Assembly: GCA_021442645.1 (NCBI GenBank)
Contig: JABUSR010000025.1
Location: forward strand, 1 to 15,205
DNA length: 15,205 nt
From: Ruminiclostridium sp.
Lineage (GTDB): Bacteria; Bacillota; Clostridia; Oscillospirales; Oscillospiraceae
Reading direction: 5' to 3'
The position numbers were made by a program, and so were the translations under genes. Below are positions 14,404 through 15,205 of the stretch, in pieces. Below the pieces are notes generated by a model. It searched no databases. It saw only the letters and a program-made list of their open reading frames with translations, and was not told the origin of the DNA. Numbering within the stretch: position 1 is the stretch's first letter; the number at the start of each line of letters is the position of its first letter.

Positions 14404-15078
14404 ATGAGAAAAAAACTGCTGTGCGCCCTGCTCCTGGGATGCTTCCTACTCTCCGGCTGCGGTTCCATGCTGGACCGCAGTTACGAGGACTCCTCCCCCC
14501 ACATCCAGTTCTCCGACGAAGATCAGGACCCCTCCATCCTCCGGGCCGAGACCTACCAGGGCCTGGTCAGCGCCCTGCTCCATCTGGTGGGCCAGGGAGA
14601 GCCGGATGGCATCATCCGGCTGTATCAGTATGTCAGCGTCACCGGCTCGGCCTCCAGTGACGTAGATCAGGCCTGCCTGGAGGTCACTCAGGAGGACTCT
14701 CTGGGTGCTTGGGCGGTGGACTACATCAAGTACGATGTGGGCCAAACCCCCGCTTACTATGAGGTCAACGTCAAGCTGGCCTACACCCGTTCCCCGGAGG
14801 AGATCCGTCAGGTCATTTCCGTCACCGGGTCTTCCGCCATCCCCCGGGAACTGGTCGACCTGCTGCCCAGCCTTCCTACCCAGGCCATCTTCCGCATTAG
14901 CTACTTCACCGCCCGGGACAGTGCCGAGACCATTCGCCAGGGAGTGCTGGAGGCCTACGCCAGCCAGTCCCTGCCCCTGCCGCCGCTGGAAGCCGTCACG
15001 GTAAACCTCTACCCCAACCAGGGACAGCAGCGTGTGGCGGAGATCCTCCTCTCCTGGGGGCCAGAAGAGCCCCAGTAA
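14404..15078 (+). CDS. Predicted lipoprotein, function unknown
   Basis: A 224-residue product with a type II signal peptide: basic start MRKK, hydrophobic core, and lipobox L16-S17-G18-C19, so Cys19 should be lipidated and the protein held on the outer face of the membrane. The mature part has an acidic linker (about 24-45) and a mixed alpha/beta region with no motif I recognise. The closing segment VTVNLYPNQGQQRVAEILLSW reads like a strand pair. AAGGAGG lies 7 nt before the ATG, and the gene starts 33 bp after the ParC-like stop with no terminator between, so it is probably cotranscribed with the topoisomerase genes. No hairpin terminator follows; only A-rich sequence leads into the tRNA promoter. 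The gene is well supported, its role is not assigned. Confidence 0.85.
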   Translation: MRKKLLCALLLGCFLLSGCGSMLDRSYEDSSPHIQFSDEDQDPSILRAETYQGLVSALLHLVGQGEPDGIIRLYQYVSVTGSASSDVDQACLEVTQEDSLGAWAVDYIKYDVGQTPAYYEVNVKLAYTRSPEEIRQVISVTGSSAIPRELVDLLPSLPTQAIFRISYFTARDSAETIRQGVLEAYASQSLPLPPLEAVTVNLYPNQGQQRVAEILLSWGPEEPQ

Positions 15079-15105
15079 AAAGTTCGAAAAAACCGAAAAA
15101 AAGCG

Positions 15106-15134
15106 TTGACAAATCGGCATGGGAGTGATAAGAT
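15106..15134 (+). promoter_or_regulatory. Sigma-A promoter of tRNA-Gly
   Basis: Perfect TTGACA (15106-15111), 17 bp, then TAAGAT (15129-15134). Predicted start is near 15141, about 7 nt before the tRNA. Confidence 0.88.
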
Positions 15135-15147
15135 ACCTCTTGTCGAT

Positions 15148-15205
15148 GCGAGTGTAGCTCATCTGGTAGAGCGCCACCTTGCCAAGGTGGAGGTAGCGAG
15201 TTCGA
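15148..15205 (+). tRNA. tRNA-Gly (GCC), 3' end cut off by the window edge
   Basis: Acceptor 5' strand GCGAGTG, D arm AGCTCATCTGGTAGAGC, anticodon stem CCACC/GGTGG with loop TTGCCAA giving anticodon GCC (Gly), then variable loop and the start of the T arm GTTCGA. The remaining T arm, acceptor 3' strand and CCA lie outside the window. Confidence 0.95.

Noticed and set aside
15079..15105. A-rich stretch after the lipoprotein considered as a terminator
   Set aside because: Only a TTCG/CGAA pair is present and the homopolymer is A on the transcribed sense, so it would not act as a plus-strand terminator.

Overview
The window looks like chromosomal DNA of a GC-rich, Gram-positive, anaerobic Clostridia-type bacterium, most likely Oscillospiraceae (Flavonifractor/Pseudoflavonifractor/Intestinimonas-like). 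That placement is inference. It rests on GC-rich coding sequence with strong AGGAGG-type ribosome sites, AT-rich sigma-A promoters, an SLH-anchored surface protein, a lipobox lipoprotein, a two-zinc-knuckle MetRS with a C-terminal tRNA-binding domain, and no outer-membrane genes. No phage, transposon, integrase or CRISPR array was seen.

Layout. Positions 1-138 (minus): a cut-off tRNA-Asp and a complete tRNA-Val behind one promoter. Positions 247-3343 (minus): an eight-helix membrane protein with a cysteine-rich tail, then metG, ending in a hairpin terminator. Positions 3440-6621 (plus): a DEAD-box RNA helicase, an LPG-synthase-C-like (DUF2156) protein and a GNAT acetyltransferase, probably one transcript. 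Positions 6648-7493 (minus): a secreted C39-like cysteine peptidase, convergent with the GNAT gene across two terminators. Positions 7378-7741: a 364-bp AT-rich divergent control region with a WalR-like box. Positions 7668-9710 (plus): a secreted three-SLH-domain protein with an acidic Pro-rich repeat linker. Positions 9753-15078 (plus): a four-gene cluster of a divergent GyrB/ParE-like subunit, a 70-residue membrane zinc-ribbon protein, a GyrA/ParC-like subunit and a lipoprotein. Positions 15106-15205: a promoter and a cut-off tRNA-Gly.

How the genes fit together. The two topoisomerase genes encode complementary halves of one type IIA enzyme with the main catalytic residues intact. They differ from ordinary gyrase at several conserved positions, and no canonical GyrA box is visible, so a topo IV-like role is likelier than supercoiling. 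metG, the helicase and the tRNAs are translation and RNA functions. The C39-like protein and the SLH protein are envelope functions that share a control region.

Most of the window is housekeeping. The least explained parts are the small membrane zinc-ribbon gene and lipoprotein embedded with the topoisomerase pair, the repeat-rich divergent control region, and the Cys-tailed membrane protein upstream of metG.
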